A stretch of DNA of 64,000 nt from Nocardia nova SH22a. Lineage in GTDB: Bacteria > Actinomycetota > Actinomycetes > Mycobacteriales > Mycobacteriaceae. The position numbers were made by a program, and so were the translations under genes. This document shows positions 1 to 8,463 of the stretch, in pieces. Numbering within the stretch: the first letter of the stretch is position 1; every line of letters begins with the position of its first letter. The stretch lies in contig NZ_CP006850.1 of the NCBI RefSeq assembly GCF_000523235.1, forward strand, positions 6,076,001 to 6,140,000, written 5' to 3'. The notes under the pieces were generated by a model. That model was not told the DNA's origin. It worked only from the letters and a program-made list of their open reading frames with translations, and ran no database searches.

Positions 1-1383
1 ACGGCGACGGAGTTCGATCTGATCATCGCGGCCAGCGAGAACGACCGGCTACACCTGCTCAGCGGCCCGATCCTGTTGATCTCCCACGGATTCGGCCACC
101 AGAAGTATTACCCCAACGGCCGGGTCGTGGCAGGTATGAATCCCGAACGCCTGCTGCGGGACGGCCGGGTGGTCCCCACGATGATCGGCATCTCCCATCA
201 CGGGCAGCGCGCCGATCTGGCGCGCACCTGCCCGCCCGCCGTGGACCGCGCGACGGTGATCGGCGATCCCGCGTTGGACCGCATGCTCGCCAGCCGTCAC
301 CACACACCCGCGTACCGCAGCGCTTTCGATGCCGCCGGGCGCACCGTCGTCCTGCTGACCTCGACGTGGGGACCGGACTCGCTGTTCGGACGCCGGTCCG
401 ACCTGCCCGAAACCGTGGCAGCAGCGCTGCCGGTGGACGACTTCCGGCCACTCCTGCTGCTGCATCCGGGGGTGTGGTCCGCGCATTCACCCTGGCAGAT
501 ACGGGCCTGGCTGGCCCGCGCCCAGGAGGCGGGCCTGCGCGTGGTCGAGCCACAGCACTGGCAGGCCGCGCTGCTCGCAGCCCACGCCGTGATCTCCGAC
601 CATTCCTCACTGGGACTGTATGCGGCGGCGTTGGCAAAACCCTTGCTGCTCACCGACGGTGAAGCCGCCCATACCGTGGTGGATTCGCCGCTGGCGGAAC
701 TGGCCGCGTCCACGGACCGATTCGACCCGCGCACCGACCCGGCCCTCCAAGTCGAGAGGCTGCTCGCCACCACCCCGCCGCCGAACCGGCAGGCCATCAT
801 CGAGCGCGGAGTCGGCAACATCGGCTCCTCGGCGCGCAGGCTGCGCGGTGTGATGTACGACCTGCTGTGCCTGCCCGATCCCCATCCCGGCACGGACTAC
901 CCGCCCGCACCCAAGCCCGGCCTGCGGCGGTTCGGGTGGACGACGCTCGTGAGCACGGCCGTCGAACAGGACGGGACAACGCACATCAGGCGCGTTCCGG
1001 CGCTGCGCCACGGATTTCCGGTGACGGGCAACGATTTCCGGCATCTTGTCGCCGATCTCGACACCGCGACCATGACAGAGGTCGCCTCCGCGAGCATCAT
1101 CGTCTGCGCCGCCGACCATGATTTCGCGGAGACGGCCCGGCGGCTACTCGACGAATGGCCGAACGCCAGACTGATCGCGGCGCGGACCCCGTCGGGAGAC
1201 TGCCTGGTACACCATGCCGACGGTTCGGTGACGGCTCGAATCGGCGCACTACCCGCAGGATTCGATCCGACGGTCCTCGCCTCGATGGTCTACCTCCGGC
1301 TGATGCAAGGCCGTTCTCTGCTCGGCACCGGGCATCTGGCACTCGGCGACCGAGTCGTCACGGTCCGGGTGGCAGCCGGTTGA
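1..1383 (+). CDS. GT-B/CDP-glycerol glycerophosphotransferase-like protein (5' end outside window)
   Basis: The reading frame is already open at base 1, so the N-terminus is missing. A TTG at 76 could serve as a start, but the frame reads on upstream without a stop. The C-terminal half has the pattern of a GT-B sugar/glycerol-phosphate transferase: HPGVWS near a nucleotide-binding position, then AVISDHSSLGLYAAALAKPL, which resembles the DxSS motif of TagF-like enzymes. The last ~150 residues match no domain I recognise. The 3' end overlaps the convergent STAND ATPase by 26 bp. Family-level similarity is inferred from motifs only; the substrate is unknown. It may act with the neighbouring ATPase, but that rests on position alone. 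Confidence 0.6.
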   Translation, partial: TATEFDLIIAASENDRLHLLSGPILLISHGFGHQKYYPNGRVVAGMNPERLLRDGRVVPTMIGISHHGQRADLARTCPPAVDRATVIGDPALDRMLASRHHTPAYRSAFDAAGRTVVLLTSTWGPDSLFGRRSDLPETVAAALPVDDFRPLLLLHPGVWSAHSPWQIRAWLARAQEAGLRVVEPQHWQAALLAAHAVISDHSSLGLYAAALAKPLLLTDGEAAHTVVDSPLAELAASTDRFDPRTDPALQVERLLATTPPPNRQAIIERGVGNIGSSARRLRGVMYDLLCLPDPHPGTDYPPAPKPGLRRFGWTTLVSTAVEQDGTTHIRRVPALRHGFPVTGNDFRHLVADLDTATMTEVASASIIVCAADHDFAETARRLLDEWPNARLIAARTPSGDCLVHHADGSVTARIGALPAGFDPTVLASMVYLRLMQGRSLLGTGHLALGDRVVTVRVAAG

Positions 1384-3550
1384 GCTTGGCGAAGAACTCC
1401 ATGGCCCGCGGGTGCCCCTGGTCCACGTAGCTTTGGGCGATCGCCGCCCATGTCGACCTGGCCTCGGCGAAACGCTTTCTCCGGAACTCTATTTCGGCCA
1501 CTAGGTCGTCCAGTTCGACACTGTACTGGTCGGCACCCGCGGCCGCGGCGTGCTGTACGGCCCGCTGGTGGTTGCCCAGCGCATCGTCCAGATCACCCCG
1601 TGCGATGGCGAATTTGACCCACACCGTCAGCACCCGCGACATATTGCGATCGCCACGGGTGTGAGCGTGCGCCTCTTGCAGCAGGGGTCCGGCCTGCTCG
1701 GCCACCCCGGCTTTGACCAGCACATTGGCGAGCATCCTGGCGTGCAGGCCCCGCGCCCGGTCGGCGGCTGTCGCGCGGTCGATCTCCAGGGCATTGGCAT
1801 ATGCCTCGATCGCGGGCCGCCAATCCGGCATCGCCCCGGCACCGGCCTGTTCCTCGGCCAGGCGACCGGTGAATTCCCAGACGGAGGAGGTCAACGCGGG
1901 GTCGCCGAGCTCGCTGGCGATCGCCTGCGCCGCAGCCAATTCGGTGCGGGCGTGTTCGAATCGGTGCAGCAGGGTCGCCGTCCGGCCGCAGAGCGCATGC
2001 TGGCGGGCCAGTAGCGGGCGCGAATCCTGCCTGCGCGCGGCGCGCACGCCCCGCTCATAGGCGGCCAGACACAGCTCGTACCGGCCGCGATGCAGTGACA
2101 GTACCTCCAGCGCACCGCACAGCTGGCCGACCTCGTCGTCACGACCGTGCAGATAGGCGTATTCGACCAGCTCCGCGATCGCCTCGGCCTCGATGTCCAG
2201 CCACCGGATGCGGTCCTCGTCGTCCGGCCACCGCCCGGTGTCCGGGATCCGGTAGTAGCGCATCCGAGGTCCTTCCGCGAGATCGGCGGCGACCCCGCGG
2301 GCAGCGTAGTGGGCCAGTAGCCGATCCAGTGCCGCCGCACTGTCTGCGGACGCATCGTGCTCGGTTACGTAGCGCCGAATCGACCACGCCATCCGGAAGC
2401 GCCCGCCGTCCGACACCTCGAGCAGTCCGAGTTCACGCAACCGCTCGATGATATTGCGCGTCCGATGCTGTGGGTGATCGAGCAGAATGCTCGCGGTGGC
2501 GACGGAGAACTGCCCGGCCGGATACACAGCCAGGAGACGAAAGGCATCTCGAATGTCATCGGGGACCTGCGCCACCTGTCCGCTCACGAAGGCCCCGAGC
2601 AGGCCATCGGTCCCATCGATACCCGCTTCGTCGAATTCGGTCAGTAGTCCCGCGACCGGTTTCGGTTCGCTCACTCGCCGCAAGAGAATACGGCCGAGCA
2701 GCCGGATCGCGTGCGGCATCCGGCCGAATCGATGCAGCAGGGCATCCACCGCCGCCGATTCGGCGTCGATGCGCAATCCGGGACACCATTGCGCCAGCAG
2801 TGCGCGGGCACCCTCGCGATCCAATCCGTCCAACTCGGTCCAGTGCACAGCACACGCTTGCAGGTCCGCTGTCAGATGACGAGTCGTCACCAGTACGAGC
2901 GCTTTCGGCCAGGTGCCGACGAGCGCGGTGAGTTCGTCTGCGCTGAGCACGTTCTCCAGAATCAGCAGCAGCGGGCGCCGCGTGGCCAGGACAGCCTCGT
3001 ACTGCCGCCGCAGGCCCTGATGGGAGCTGGCGATGTCCGTGATCCCCAACTGGCGCAGGACAAGTCGCTCGGCCTCGGCGACGCGCAGCAGGTCGCCCGT
3101 GCGGACCCGGTCGAGGTCGACCCGGGCACGGTAGACCGGGAACCGAGCGGAACGATCGACAGCGAGCTGCTGAACGAGAGCGGCCTTGCCGCAGCCGTGC
3201 GGACCGGCGAATCCGTAGACGCCGTACTCGGGCAGCCGATCACGAAGAGAATCGCGATCCCAGAAGGGGACCGGCGGCGCGAAAACCGCCCGGTACTCGT
3301 CGCTCGGGACAACCGGATTCGCCTCCGCCACTGCGAGTGCCAGCTGGTCGAACAACTCGGGATCCTCGCTTGCACAGTCGTTTACGAAATCGCGCCATTG
3401 CTCCACGGTCTTCGGTTCACCCGTCGGACGCCGGGCCACCCTGGCCTTGATCAACTGCCACAGGCGCCCGCCACTCCTGATTCCAGCACCGGCCATACTG
3501 GCGGCCATCGCTTTGGCGATCTCCCCCACCACCACATCCGACACCACCAT
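1358..3550 (-). CDS. STAND (NB-ARC-like) ATPase with C-terminal TPR-like repeats
   Basis: This is a 730-residue multidomain ATPase. The start is the ATG at 3550 because a strong ribosome site (AAGGGGAGA) lies just upstream; the frame stays open further 5'. Residues 1-80 form a short helical N-terminal domain. A P-loop GPHGCGKA lies at about 116-123, with Ala where Ser/Thr normally follows the Lys. The Walker B-like strand PLLLILEN (about 193-200) carries Glu. NB-ARC winged-helix sequence follows, then from about residue 430 an Ala/Arg/Leu-rich helical repeat region typical of TPR sensors. STAND proteins are signal-operated switches in transcription control, defence or secondary metabolism. 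The ligand and output are not visible here. The unusual P-loop may reduce hydrolysis. Confidence 0.8.
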   Translation of the reverse strand: MVVSDVVVGEIAKAMAASMAGAGIRSGGRLWQLIKARVARRPTGEPKTVEQWRDFVNDCASEDPELFDQLALAVAEANPVVPSDEYRAVFAPPVPFWDRDSLRDRLPEYGVYGFAGPHGCGKAALVQQLAVDRSARFPVYRARVDLDRVRTGDLLRVAEAERLVLRQLGITDIASSHQGLRRQYEAVLATRRPLLLILENVLSADELTALVGTWPKALVLVTTRHLTADLQACAVHWTELDGLDREGARALLAQWCPGLRIDAESAAVDALLHRFGRMPHAIRLLGRILLRRVSEPKPVAGLLTEFDEAGIDGTDGLLGAFVSGQVAQVPDDIRDAFRLLAVYPAGQFSVATASILLDHPQHRTRNIIERLRELGLLEVSDGGRFRMAWSIRRYVTEHDASADSAAALDRLLAHYAARGVAADLAEGPRMRYYRIPDTGRWPDDEDRIRWLDIEAEAIAELVEYAYLHGRDDEVGQLCGALEVLSLHRGRYELCLAAYERGVRAARRQDSRPLLARQHALCGRTATLLHRFEHARTELAAAQAIASELGDPALTSSVWEFTGRLAEEQAGAGAMPDWRPAIEAYANALEIDRATAADRARGLHARMLANVLVKAGVAEQAGPLLQEAHAHTRGDRNMSRVLTVWVKFAIARGDLDDALGNHQRAVQHAAAAGADQYSVELDDLVAEIEFRRKRFAEARSTWAAIAQSYVDQGHPRAMEFFAKLNRLPPGP

Positions 3551-3966
3551 GTATCTCCCCTTCACGTCGTCCCCGCCGCAACCGAGCCACGCTAGCACCC
3601 AACCCACCACACCGTCGGCAACCGGCCGCCGGGCCCGACTGGGGTCCGCCACCATCCTGCCACGGCCGTGCGGCCCTGTAATACTGTGCCGTACAGACAA
3701 TTTCGCACGAATTCGCGATACGTCTCACTCCCGTGCCACCGACGGCATCCGGCTGGCTGTCAGCGGCGGCGCCTATCGAACCCGGTGCGGACCCGTCGAT
3801 CTCCTCCTCGGCCACGGCGATGGTCGCTGCGCCGCCGACGCAGAACACCACGGCGACAGCCGATTCCGTGCGCGCAACCGTTGACGCTTCCGGGGTTCCT
3901 GTGCCACCATCCGAACCACATTTCGATAGCAATCGAAATGATTGCCGATTCTCCGAACAGGGGCAC
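3551..3966. other. Intergenic region, no gene seen
   Basis: These 416 bases separate the divergent STAND ATPase and nitroreductase genes. No frame here looks coding. The one clear element is the 22-bp palindrome at 3919-3940, listed separately. The promoter for the ATPase must lie at the 3551 side. Confidence 0.6.
3919..3940. promoter_or_regulatory. Palindromic operator, probable ArsR-repressor site (copy 1)
   Basis: Perfect inverted repeat CATTTCGAT-N4-ATCGAAATG (spacer AGCA), 26 bp before the nitroreductase ATG. The same arms and spacer length recur at 5950-5971. The length and symmetry fit a dimeric ArsR/SmtB protein, and one is encoded in the same operon, so autoregulation is the simplest reading. 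Confidence 0.75.
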
Positions 3967-4617
3967 ATGGTGACTCGCCTGAACCTCACGACCGACGAAT
4001 TGCTCACCACCACCCGGGCGGTTCGCAAACGACTCGACCTCGACCGCCCGGTCGAGCGCGATGTCCTCGAGGAATGCCTGTATCTGGCCACCCAGGCGCC
4101 CACCGGCCGCAATCGCCAGCGCTGGGCGTTCATGGTGGTCACCGATCCGAAAAAGCGTGCGGCACTGGCGGATCTGTACCGCAAGGGGCTGATGGCGCCG
4201 ACCGAGGTGGTGCCCGAGGACGGTATCGACCGGCGCGACGATCCGGCACAGATCCAGCGCGGTCACGACAGCGGCCATCATCTCTTCCGGACGCTGCATC
4301 GGGTGCCGGTGCTGTTGATTCCCTGTGTGCACATCGTGCGAGGCGACCGCCCCGGGCCGGTCGACCTGGCCAACAGTTTCGGCTCGATCCTGCCTGCCGC
4401 CTGGAGCTTCATGCTCGCAGCCCGGGAACGCGGACTCGGCACGGTGTGGACGACCCCGCATCTGCAGTACGAACGGGAAGCCGCCGACCTGCTGGACATC
4501 CCGTACGACACAGTGTTGCAGACGGCCTTGATCCCGGTGGCGTACACGATCGGCACCTCGTTCCGCCCGGCCGCGCGGACCGATCTGGACAATGTCGCGC
4601 ACTGGGACACCTGGTGA
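3967..4617 (+). CDS. Nitroreductase family FMN oxidoreductase
   Basis: A 216-residue protein of the FMN-dependent nitroreductase fold. The N-terminal segment RAVRKRLDLDRPV and the motif ATQAPTGRNRQRW (about residues 40-52) are characteristic: the first helix carries flavin-phosphate-binding Arg residues and the second the conserved APTxxNxQ/RW element. ATG 3967 is chosen because it follows a GGGG-type ribosome site; the frame also runs open upstream through the operator. The ArsR gene follows after 20 bp and is probably cotranscribed. Such enzymes reduce nitroaromatics, quinones or dehydro-intermediates with NAD(P)H; the physiological substrate is unknown. The shared operator links it to the SGNH hydrolase and MFS transporter. 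Confidence 0.85.
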   Translation: MVTRLNLTTDELLTTTRAVRKRLDLDRPVERDVLEECLYLATQAPTGRNRQRWAFMVVTDPKKRAALADLYRKGLMAPTEVVPEDGIDRRDDPAQIQRGHDSGHHLFRTLHRVPVLLIPCVHIVRGDRPGPVDLANSFGSILPAAWSFMLAARERGLGTVWTTPHLQYEREAADLLDIPYDTVLQTALIPVAYTIGTSFRPAARTDLDNVAHWDTW

Positions 4618-4637
4618 GCCGCCGGTAGACTCGTCCG

Positions 4638-4964
4638 GTGCGCGCGCTCGAACACCCCTCCGTCGATTCGGTCGATCTGCCCGCCCTGCTGCAGGCACTG
4701 GCCGATCCGGTGCGCTTGGACATCGTCGCCAAACTGATGCAGTGCGAGGCGATCACCTGCGGTGGGTTCGACGTTCCGGTGAGCATGTCGACGCTGTCCC
4801 ATCATCTGAAGGTCCTGCGGATGGCCGGCCTGCTGCGGGTGATCCAGGAGGGCAGCTTCCGCCGCAACGAACTGCGCTACGACGAGATCGAGGCCCGCTT
4901 CCCGGGCGTGCTGAGTTCCATCCTGCGCAATGTGCCGGATCAGCTGGGCGCCACGGCGTCCTGA
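4638..4964 (+). CDS. ArsR/SmtB-family winged-helix transcriptional regulator
   Basis: A 108-residue protein starting at GTG 4638. It contains the ArsR core: LLQALADPVRLDIVAKL for the first helices and STLSHHLKVLRMAGLLRV for the recognition helix and wing. Two Cys residues lie at about 36 and 42 (CEAITCGG), just ahead of the recognition helix. The ELRCVCE-like metal box of arsenic sensors is absent, so the inducer is probably an organic ligand, though a Cys-based switch is possible. The gene sits 20 bp after the nitroreductase and overlaps the convergent SGNH gene by 25 bp. The palindromes at 3919 and 5950 are its most likely targets. Confidence 0.88.
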   Translation: MRALEHPSVDSVDLPALLQALADPVRLDIVAKLMQCEAITCGGFDVPVSMSTLSHHLKVLRMAGLLRVIQEGSFRRNELRYDEIEARFPGVLSSILRNVPDQLGATAS

Positions 4965-5935
4965 CCGGACAGAGCCGCCAGACGCGGGCCGAAACGTTCG
5001 GCGATGAGCGCGTCGCCCGCCGCGTCCGGATGCAGTCCGTCCACCGTGAGCCCGGTGTCGGCCGCACCGAAGAGTTCGTCGCCGGGCACCAGGTGCAGAT
5101 TGCGATCGCCCAGCCGCCGCAGCACCCGGACCACCTCCTCCACCAGAACTCGCACATCGCGCAGGGTGAGCCCGTGCGGATTCGGTTCGTCCTCGCGCTG
5201 CACCCACACCGGCGGCGAGAACACGACGATCGGAACATCCGGATGGCCCGCGCGGATCGTCTCCAGGAATCCGGCCGCGAGCCCGCCCAGGGAGCGGGCG
5301 GCGAACGGCCCGCGGATGTAGAGGTTGGGGCCCAGTTCCACCGAGATCAGATCCGCGGGCCGGGACGCGATGACCCGTGCGACGAACGGATCCAGCAGGG
5401 CGTGTGCGGCGAACCCCAGATCGAGAAGCCGCCAGCCGTAGCGTCGCGCGATGCGCGCGGGCCAGGTGTCGCCCGGATTGTCGGTGATCAGGCACTGAGT
5501 GATGGAGCTGCCGTAGGTGATCCAGCGCGGCCCGCCGGGATCCCACGGTTCGGCGCTCGCCCCTCGCGGCAGCTCCGGTTCGCCGACGCGGGTGATCGCA
5601 CCACGATGCGGTAACCACAGCTGCACCCGGGATCGCTTGCCCGGCAGGTCGATTCCGATTCGCTCGGTACCGGACCCGACCGGAATGCGATGGGCGAGAG
5701 CGTCTTCGACGTACACATCGATCATTCGGGGTCGGGACGGCCCGCGCGGCGCGGAATGGACGGGCAGGATCAACTCGGCCGCATCGGTCACCAGCGCGAG
5801 CCGCACACCGGCCCCGACCGCGGCATGTTCGCTCAGCTCCGGGGAGAATGCCGCCGCGAGCCGGTCCGGCGGCAGCCGCCAGGGTTGCCGCCACTGTCCC
5901 ACGGCACTCACCTCGACGACACCGTCCCAGGTCAT
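4940..5935 (-). CDS. SGNH/GDSL-type hydrolase with SsfX3-like N-terminal domain
   Basis: A 331-residue protein with an N-terminal beta-rich domain (about 1-150) and a C-terminal SGNH esterase domain. Block I reads WITYGSSITQ, with the nucleophilic Ser in GSS; a block III equivalent is VELGPNLY; and block V is DGLHPDAAG, with the Asp/His pair. The architecture resembles SsfX3-type acyltransferase/esterases of tetracycline tailoring, which is family knowledge. ATG 5935 is chosen; an in-frame GTG at 5950 falls on the operator. No signal peptide is visible, so it is probably cytoplasmic. It is divergent from the MFS transporter, and both would be controlled from the 5950-5971 site. Confidence 0.8.
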   Translation of the reverse strand: MTWDGVVEVSAVGQWRQPWRLPPDRLAAAFSPELSEHAAVGAGVRLALVTDAAELILPVHSAPRGPSRPRMIDVYVEDALAHRIPVGSGTERIGIDLPGKRSRVQLWLPHRGAITRVGEPELPRGASAEPWDPGGPRWITYGSSITQCLITDNPGDTWPARIARRYGWRLLDLGFAAHALLDPFVARVIASRPADLISVELGPNLYIRGPFAARSLGGLAAGFLETIRAGHPDVPIVVFSPPVWVQREDEPNPHGLTLRDVRVLVEEVVRVLRRLGDRNLHLVPGDELFGAADTGLTVDGLHPDAAGDALIAERFGPRLAALSGQDAVAPS

Positions 5936-5949
5936 CAGATCATCGATCA

Positions 5950-5971
5950 CATTTCGATTATCATCGAAATG
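5950..5971. promoter_or_regulatory. Palindromic operator, probable ArsR-repressor site (copy 2)
   Basis: Inverted repeat CATTTCGAT-N4-ATCGAAATG (spacer TATC) between the divergent SGNH hydrolase and MFS genes. The arms are identical to those at 3919-3940. It lies 14 bp from the hydrolase ATG, so repressor binding could block both divergent promoters. Confidence 0.75.
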
Positions 5972-6034
5972 CAGGGATTCCGCGCGCCACGATTCGATTT
6001 GACTGTGCGGGACCGCATACGCAGAGTACGGAGG

Positions 6035-7402
6035 GTGCCCGCCGACATCTCCACCACGACCGTTCGCAAGGTGACGATTCGGCTGGTGCCGTTCCTGTGC
6101 CTGCTGTATTTCGTCAACTATCTGGACCGGGTGAACGTCGGGTTCGCGGGTCCCAGCGGGATGAAGTCCGATCTCGGCATGTCGGAGACGGCGTTCGGAT
6201 TCGCCTCCGGCATCTTCTTTCTCGGCTATCTGGTGCTCGAGGTGCCGAGCAATCTGGCGCTGCACCGGTTCGGCGCCCGGCGCTGGATCGCGCGCATCAT
6301 GCTCACCTGGGGCATCATCGCCACCGCGATGGCCTTCGTGCCCAACCAGACCGCGCTGATCGTGCTGCGCTTTCTGCTCGGCGTGGCCGAGGCCGGATTC
6401 TTCCCGGGCATCCTGCTCTATCTGACCTACTGGTTTCCGCAGCGGTACCGTGCTCGCATCGTGGCACTGTTCATGACCGCGGTACCGCTGTCGACCGCGA
6501 TCGGATCCACACTGTCGAGCCTGTTGATCCAATACGGGGACAACGTCTTCGGACTCAGCGGCTGGCGGTTCATGTTCCTCGTACAGGGGCTGCCAGCACT
6601 GCTGCTCGCCGTCGCGACCTGGTTCTACCTCACCGATCGACCGGACCGGGCAAGCTGGCTGTCGGCGGAGGAAAGGACCTGGCTGGCAACCGAACTCGCC
6701 GCGGAACAGCGGTCGGTGCAGAATTCCGAACACTGGTCGGTCCGCCGATCCCTCACCCACCCCCGCATTCTCGGCCTCGCCGCCATCTACGCCGGAATCG
6801 TCTACGGCCTCTACGCCCTCGGCTTCTTCCTGCCCACCATCGTGGCCGGATTCCAGCAGCAGTACGGCACCCACTATTCGGTGGTCCAGCGCGGCCTGAT
6901 CACCGCGATTCCCTATGTGATCGGCGCGGTCGCGATGGTCTGGTGGGGCCGCCACGGCGACCGCACCGGCGAACGCCGACGGCACGTCGCCCTGCCCGCC
7001 GTGATCGGCGGCCTCACCATCCCGATCGCCCTCTACCTGAACAACCCCTTCGCCGCCATGACCGCCGTAACCGTCTGCGCCGTAGGAGTACTCGCCGCCC
7101 TCCCCACCTTCTGGGCCCTACCCAGCACCTTCCTGTCCGGCGCCGCCGCAGCGGGCGGCATAGCCCTGATCAACTCCCTCGGCAACATCAGCGGCTTCGC
7201 CGCCCCGTACATCACCGGCTGGCTCGCCGACCTCACCGGAACCCAGCGAGCGGGGTTGTGGGTGGTGGGGGTGTCGATGGTGCTCGCCGGGGTGGGGGTG
7301 TTCGGGCTGCGAGCGACGGCATCGCACACCGGTGCACCGCTCGTAGGCCCGACGCGGAACATGGAAGAGACCCCTCGACGCGATGCTGGTCGTTCAGGGT
7401 GA
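6035..7402 (+). CDS. MFS transporter, anion:cation symporter (ACS) type
   Basis: About 455 residues with the twelve-helix pattern of the major facilitator superfamily. Helix 1 reads VPFLCLLYFVNYLDRVNVGF, the hallmark of ACS transporters for organic anions such as phthalate, tartrate or hexuronates. The loop 2-3 motif is replaced by RFGARRWIARIM. The start is uncertain: GTG 6035 has GGAGG directly before it, with alternatives at GTG 6005 and ATG 5969, the latter inside the operator. It is divergent from the SGNH hydrolase. The pairing suggests import of an ester or glycoside that the hydrolase and nitroreductase then modify. A decayed copy of the 3' end lies at 8697-8822. Confidence 0.87.
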   Translation: MPADISTTTVRKVTIRLVPFLCLLYFVNYLDRVNVGFAGPSGMKSDLGMSETAFGFASGIFFLGYLVLEVPSNLALHRFGARRWIARIMLTWGIIATAMAFVPNQTALIVLRFLLGVAEAGFFPGILLYLTYWFPQRYRARIVALFMTAVPLSTAIGSTLSSLLIQYGDNVFGLSGWRFMFLVQGLPALLLAVATWFYLTDRPDRASWLSAEERTWLATELAAEQRSVQNSEHWSVRRSLTHPRILGLAAIYAGIVYGLYALGFFLPTIVAGFQQQYGTHYSVVQRGLITAIPYVIGAVAMVWWGRHGDRTGERRRHVALPAVIGGLTIPIALYLNNPFAAMTAVTVCAVGVLAALPTFWALPSTFLSGAAAAGGIALINSLGNISGFAAPYITGWLADLTGTQRAGLWVVGVSMVLAGVGVFGLRATASHTGAPLVGPTRNMEETPRRDAGRSG

Positions 7403-7451
7403 ACAGCCGACGCCATGTCGTCTCGCCGGACGCCGCGTTTTCTCCGGCAGG

Positions 7452-7853
7452 CTAGTAGCCGACAGTTGTCATTTCGAGTTCAACCGGGGTGACGATCCCC
7501 AGACTGTGATCGCCCGGCGCTACCCACTCGGCGACCTCATCGCGGAACTCCTGCTCGTACCGCTCGTCATCGGCGTCGTTGTTGGCCACCCTGCCTGCCG
7601 TAAGCCTGAGCCCCTCGCCCGTGATTCGAACGGCAAGATTGAGGTCATCGACGCTCGAGATCGTCAGCCGCATTGGAGCCGAGAAATCTATCGACACGTG
7701 ATGACTGGGTACGGTGCCCGTGCTGCCATCCGCGAAAGTGATCACCAGATCCCCATCCTTGCCGTTGCCGAAGTAGCCGATCTCACGAATCACTCTGTCC
7801 TGCAAAGGAAGTGCCTCCCACGGAGCGTCGGTCACAGCCCGGATCCCTTTCAT
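7452..7853 (-). CDS. Hypothetical protein, acidic
   Basis: A 133-residue acidic protein, not recognised. The segment GYFGNGKDGDLVITFADGST suggests a beta-rich N-terminal half, and the C-terminal third is Glu/Asp-rich (DADDERYEQEFRDEVAEWV). There is no signal peptide or membrane segment, and no clear ribosome site before ATG 7853. It opens the accessory patch downstream of the MFS gene and faces it convergently. Amino-acid composition and frame length favour a real gene, but the function is unknown. Confidence 0.55.
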   Translation of the reverse strand: MKGIRAVTDAPWEALPLQDRVIREIGYFGNGKDGDLVITFADGSTGTVPSHHVSIDFSAPMRLTISSVDDLNLAVRITGEGLRLTAGRVANNDADDERYEQEFRDEVAEWVAPGDHSLGIVTPVELEMTTVGY

Positions 7854-7898
7854 ACTGGATGTCTGCCACAGATGGTTTTCCGCCTCAGGCGGAACAGC

Positions 7899-8099
7899 TC
7901 AGTGCGCCACTACTTTTCGACGGGTAGACCACGGAGGGCGGTATCGAGGCTCTCCGTCCCACTCGTCCTTGTCGTAGCCGAAATCGACGGTTACTCCGTA
8001 CCTTTCGCGAAGCTCCGCGGCGAGTACGGCGATGGCATCCCAGCGCCTCGCGCCCGGCGTAAACAACGCAATCCCGGCCCGCCGGAATATCACCGGCAC
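7899..8099 (-). CDS. Small hypothetical ORF, possibly the 3' part of a broken gene
   Basis: A 66-residue frame from GTG 8099. The sequence GARRWDAIAVLAAELRERYG followed by VTVDFGYDKDEW looks like genuine protein rather than a shadow. Its start overlaps the end of the next frame upstream (8090-8278) by about 10 bases. That could be translational coupling or one gene split by a frameshift. No function recognised. Confidence 0.4.
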   Translation of the reverse strand: MPVIFRRAGIALFTPGARRWDAIAVLAAELRERYGVTVDFGYDKDEWDGEPRYRPPWSTRRKVVAH

Positions 8100-8278
8100 C
8101 CGTCAGACAGCTCACGCTTCCGCGCTTCGAGCCGGGCGTCGTTGTTGCTCCAGTCGAAAAATACCGTAAAGTCCTGCACAACTTCACCACTCGGGTTGAC
8201 CAGGGCGAGTTCGCGAGCGATCTGATACCACTGGCTCGAGTTGATCAGCTTTGCCACGCTGTAGCGCGCCTCTCGCAA
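8090..8278 (-). CDS. Small hypothetical ORF, possibly the middle part of a broken gene
   Basis: A 62-residue frame starting at TTG 8278 (LREARYSVAKLINSSQWYQI). It has normal composition and a plausible helix-strand pattern. It overlaps the upstream frame ending at 8245 and the downstream frame starting at 8099, each in a different phase. A single ~180-codon gene with two frameshifts would explain all three. Not recognised. Confidence 0.4.
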   Translation of the reverse strand: MREARYSVAKLINSSQWYQIARELALVNPSGEVVQDFTVFFDWSNNDARLEARKRELSDGCR

Positions 8279-8463
8279 GTCGCGGACAACGCCTCCGCAC
8301 CACCGGGACTACGGACGAACCATCCGTCGGCGACAGAAGCAATAGTGGCGACCGTTCCAGGCATGTTGCACATCGTTGCATGCGGCACCGACATATCCGT
8401 TCCGGAAAGGAGTCGCTGCGCCTCGGCGATGACCTCGACTCGCACCGCCCGATGGCACGTCAC
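8245..8463 (-). pseudogene. Possible 5' part of a frameshifted gene
   Basis: A 72-residue frame. VEVIAEAQRLLSGTDMSV and VADGWFVRSPGGAEALSA look protein-like, but the last 13 residues read out of phase with the better frame that starts at 8278. A phase break near 8270 is therefore suspected. Low confidence without a homologue. Confidence 0.3.

Noticed and set aside
4940..6985. Longer version of the SGNH hydrolase starting at 6985
   Set aside because: The extra N-terminal residues are antisense to the MFS gene and have no family support; conservation begins near 5935.
7383..8225. A 280-codon plus-strand frame after the MFS gene
   Set aside because: Antisense to better minus-strand frames; composition not protein-like.
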